From the NCBI GenBank assembly GCA_034698045.1, contig JAQGAU010000202.1, forward strand, positions 1 to 34,699: a stretch of DNA of 34,699 nt. The letters run 5' to 3'. Position 1 is the first letter of the stretch, and each line of letters starts with the position of its first letter. Under the pieces are notes generated by a model. That model did no database searches. It was given only the letters and a program-made list of their open reading frames with translations, and was not told the origin of the DNA. The stretch is from Paramacrobiotus richtersi. Lineage: Eukaryota > Tardigrada > Eutardigrada > Parachela > Macrobiotidae. This document shows positions 32,456-34,699 of the stretch, piece after piece. The translations under genes were made by a program, and so were the position numbers.

Positions 32456-33445
32456 GTATAAGCTGCAACGTTCGCGTTTATATCACTTGAATGATGGGTT
32501 AACGGTTATCTTGCAGTAGCAGTTGTTTTCCTGGTAATTTTGTTCAAAGTTAATCTACTTACTTTTAGTGAAGGTCTGTGCGTCGGTTAGCACATACTCT
32601 GCGGTATCCGTTTCGCTTTATGTGAATTTGTTAGTGGAGTAATTAACACGCCTCAGGCAAAACGAGATATATGTATTATGTCCAGCCGGTACCGCCAGTT
32701 CTTTTCTCTAAAGGAAACTGAAGCAAAATACCGAACAAACCATATTTTACGTACGTATATGTACCCGCATTTACCGTGGTTAGCGTCTTTACACTAAACT
32801 TTAATGTGTACATCCGGTGCAGTAAGTACTACTTCTTTGTTACTACACTAAACAGGAAATCTTTTGCGCGACAAGTCTGTCCATCAGAAGATCTTTTCTG
32901 GCCTACGAAGACACTTTGCTGTAGTTAATTCGGATTTAGTGACGGTTTTATTCAATTAAGCCATTTATTATGTTATACAACATGATAGAAATTCAGAAAG
33001 CGGTAAGAGCATCATTATATACTTACAAGCTCAGCAGATGTTTAACAAAGAATCATTGAAAAATAGACCACAGAATGTAAACCAAGATTCTGCAAACCAA
33101 GGAACGGCGATACCGCGGTACAGAAACACAAGCCCAGCTGGGCGCTTAGAATGATACTCGGGCTCACGATGGAATTATGACAGTCGCGCAGGGTTGTGTA
33201 AGGAATAAATTGATAAAGCCGACAGTCCACGTGTAGATTGACCCTTCAGGGCACGGTACTACTGAGTCCAATCGTTCATGATTCACATTATCAGCTGTCG
33301 CCTTACGGCAAAAATAAAGTTGGAAGTTCATGGGTACTATCACAACGACGGTATAGGTAATGTGTACGCTCTGGCTTTGCAGCTATCGAAGATCTTTCCT
33401 TAAATTCCTTTAGGTTGACAGAGCCCGACAATAATGCGTTTTGTT
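32456..33445. other. non-coding spacer upstream of the kinase exons
   Basis: No gene recognised. It is AT-rich with no conserved protein segment. The glycine loop and the VAIK-type lysine of the kinase at 33446 are expected upstream but were not found here. Confidence 0.4.
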
Positions 33446-34699
33446 GACAAGCTGTACGATGTGTTCGAAATTGATTCCAATTCGGAAGTGCAGCCCGTTG
33501 CGAGCATTGGCATCAGCACCTGTCCTGTCTGACTAGCTTGATTTGTCTAGTTTCGCCACGGTATTGGAGTATGTGGAAGGTAATGATCTGGATTTCTACT
33601 TGAAACAACAAAAGACCATTCCCGAGCGGGAAGCGCGGGCCATCATCTGCCAGGTGGTCAGTGCCTTGAAATACTTCAACGAACTCAAACCGCCCATTAT
33701 ACATTACGATCTGAAGCCAGGTAAGACGGTGTACAGGAATGGTGACCTTTCGTAATAATCAAATAGTTAGTTACCTTAGTTGTTTACATTCGTTCATGAT
33801 TGTTACACATTGTGATCGATTGGTATTTCATGGTTTTTTGCCTTCCGTATAAGAACGTAATAACTGATAACCGTGATTCAGTGAGTGATTATCATACAAG
33901 AGTATGCGCCTCCAGGAAACATCCTACTGGGCCACGGGAACGCATCCGGCGAGATCACAGTGACCGACTTCGGTCTGAGTAAAGTGTGCGATGACGAGCA
34001 CTACGACAGCGACTGCGGCATGGACCTGACGTCGCAGGGTGCCGGCACCTACTGATATCTGCCCCCGGAAGTCTTCCAGACGAGTGGCACCCCGAAAATC
34101 TCCAGTAAAGTGGATGTGTGGAGTGTCGGGGTCATTTTCTATCAAATGCTGTACGGCAAAAAAGTCAGTTGTGGTAATGCAGTTTGCATGTAGCAGTGTG
34201 CTGATATGTGAATGTTTGCAGCCGTATGGTGATAAGCAATCTCAGCGCGAAGTCCTTCAGAACTCCATTATATTGAATGCCAAGGATGTGGAGTTCCCCA
34301 CGAAACCGACAATCTCCATTGAAGCCAAGGTTTGATTTTTAATTTCGCTGAAATCTAATCAATTTCGGTAACACTAGTCCTTGTGCTCGTAAATAGTAGA
34401 TTGCGCGTAATAACAGATCTCACGAACTGCAGTTCCTGACAACAGTCTTCTAAAATCGTTTTTCATAATATGGTTTCGTTTGAAGCGCGTAAGTGGTATC
34501 AGCGGTGCGCAGTTTTGATACTTGATTCACAAAATAACGTCCAAGCATGGCAGTGCATTGACACCGTAGCTAACCGGTGTGTTCTGTAAAACTTTATCCG
34601 CCGGTGTCTAACTCCAAAGAAGGAAGAGCGTCCGGAAGTGCTGCAGCTGGTGAACGACGAGTACCTGCAGCTGGGCACCAAACTGACCAAGGGCGGCAG
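33446..34699 (+). pseudogene. Tousled-like kinase catalytic domain, stop in activation loop, runs off window
   Basis: Tousled-like kinases are nuclear Ser/Thr kinases that phosphorylate the histone chaperone ASF1 during S phase. Blocks: ~33446-33487 (LYDVFEIDSNS); 33551-33720 ([27 protein letters not shown]; donor GTAAGA); 33916-34163 ([50 protein letters not shown]; donor GTCAGT); 34222-34329 (PYGDKQSQREVLQN); ~34588-34699 (FIRRCLTPKKEERPEV), cut by the window end. The HxD-type HYD, the DFG and the LPPE motifs are all present. Lesions: TGA at 34053-34055 replaces the Trp codon of the family motif GTYWYLPPE; the block before 33551 does not join in phase and lacks a clear donor; and the acceptor of the last exon reads TGTAAAAC with no AG. 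The N-terminal coiled-coil part and the ATP-binding loop are not in view. Whether this is decay or sequence error cannot be settled here. Confidence 0.8.

Noticed and set aside
34053-34055. Reassignment of TGA to tryptophan
   Set aside because: The TGA in the kinase sits at a Trp position, but TAA and TAG also interrupt AGL, the other TGA codons are not at Trp positions, and frameshifts occur as well. A changed genetic code does not explain the data.

Overview
This is nuclear DNA of an animal. Short coding blocks are separated by GT-AG introns (56, 67, 118, 219 and several hundred bp), and the recognisable products are eukaryotic: glycogen debranching enzyme, a Prp40-type FF domain, a USP47-type deubiquitinase, F-box proteins, Tousled-like kinase and a non-LTR retrotransposon. 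Very short introns, moderate GC and a lineage-type F-box family suggest a small-genome ecdysozoan. A tardigrade is my best guess, but this is inference and not demonstrated.

Layout. 0.7-9.5 kb, plus strand: an unprocessed copy of the glycogen debranching enzyme gene (AGL), with introns in place but many frameshifts, stops and one internal deletion. Its introns hold a TA-flanked hairpin element and two copies of a dispersed repeat. 9.5-21.5 kb: mostly non-coding, with recurring copies of a tRNA A-box-like motif and remnants of a minus-strand exon, a Prp40-type FF domain and a USP47-type protease. 21.6-23.3 kb: a 5'-truncated, broken LINE. 24.3-31.5 kb: two paralogous F-box genes in opposite orientation, which bracket an unrecognised cysteine-containing gene and two intact minus-strand genes for cystine-knot-like secreted peptides. 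31.5-34.7 kb: an unassigned pair of exons, then a Tousled-like kinase catalytic domain that runs off the window and has a stop in its activation loop.

The overall pattern is that almost every long conserved gene carries at least one lesion, while the two small secreted-peptide genes are clean. Either the window is a cluster of duplicated, decaying gene copies among mobile elements, or the assembly has uncorrected errors. The 10-bp tandem duplication, the 4-bp insertion, the deletion of about 30 codons and the repeat expansion inside the LINE argue for real decay in the AGL and LINE copies. The single lesions in the kinase, the F-box genes and the TGATGA gene remain ambiguous.

The most interesting items are the knottin-like peptide pair, the dispersed A-box motif family (a possible undescribed tRNA-derived SINE), the TA-flanked hairpin, the repeat unit with terminal direct repeats, and the 114-codon open extension after a tandem TGA TGA stop.
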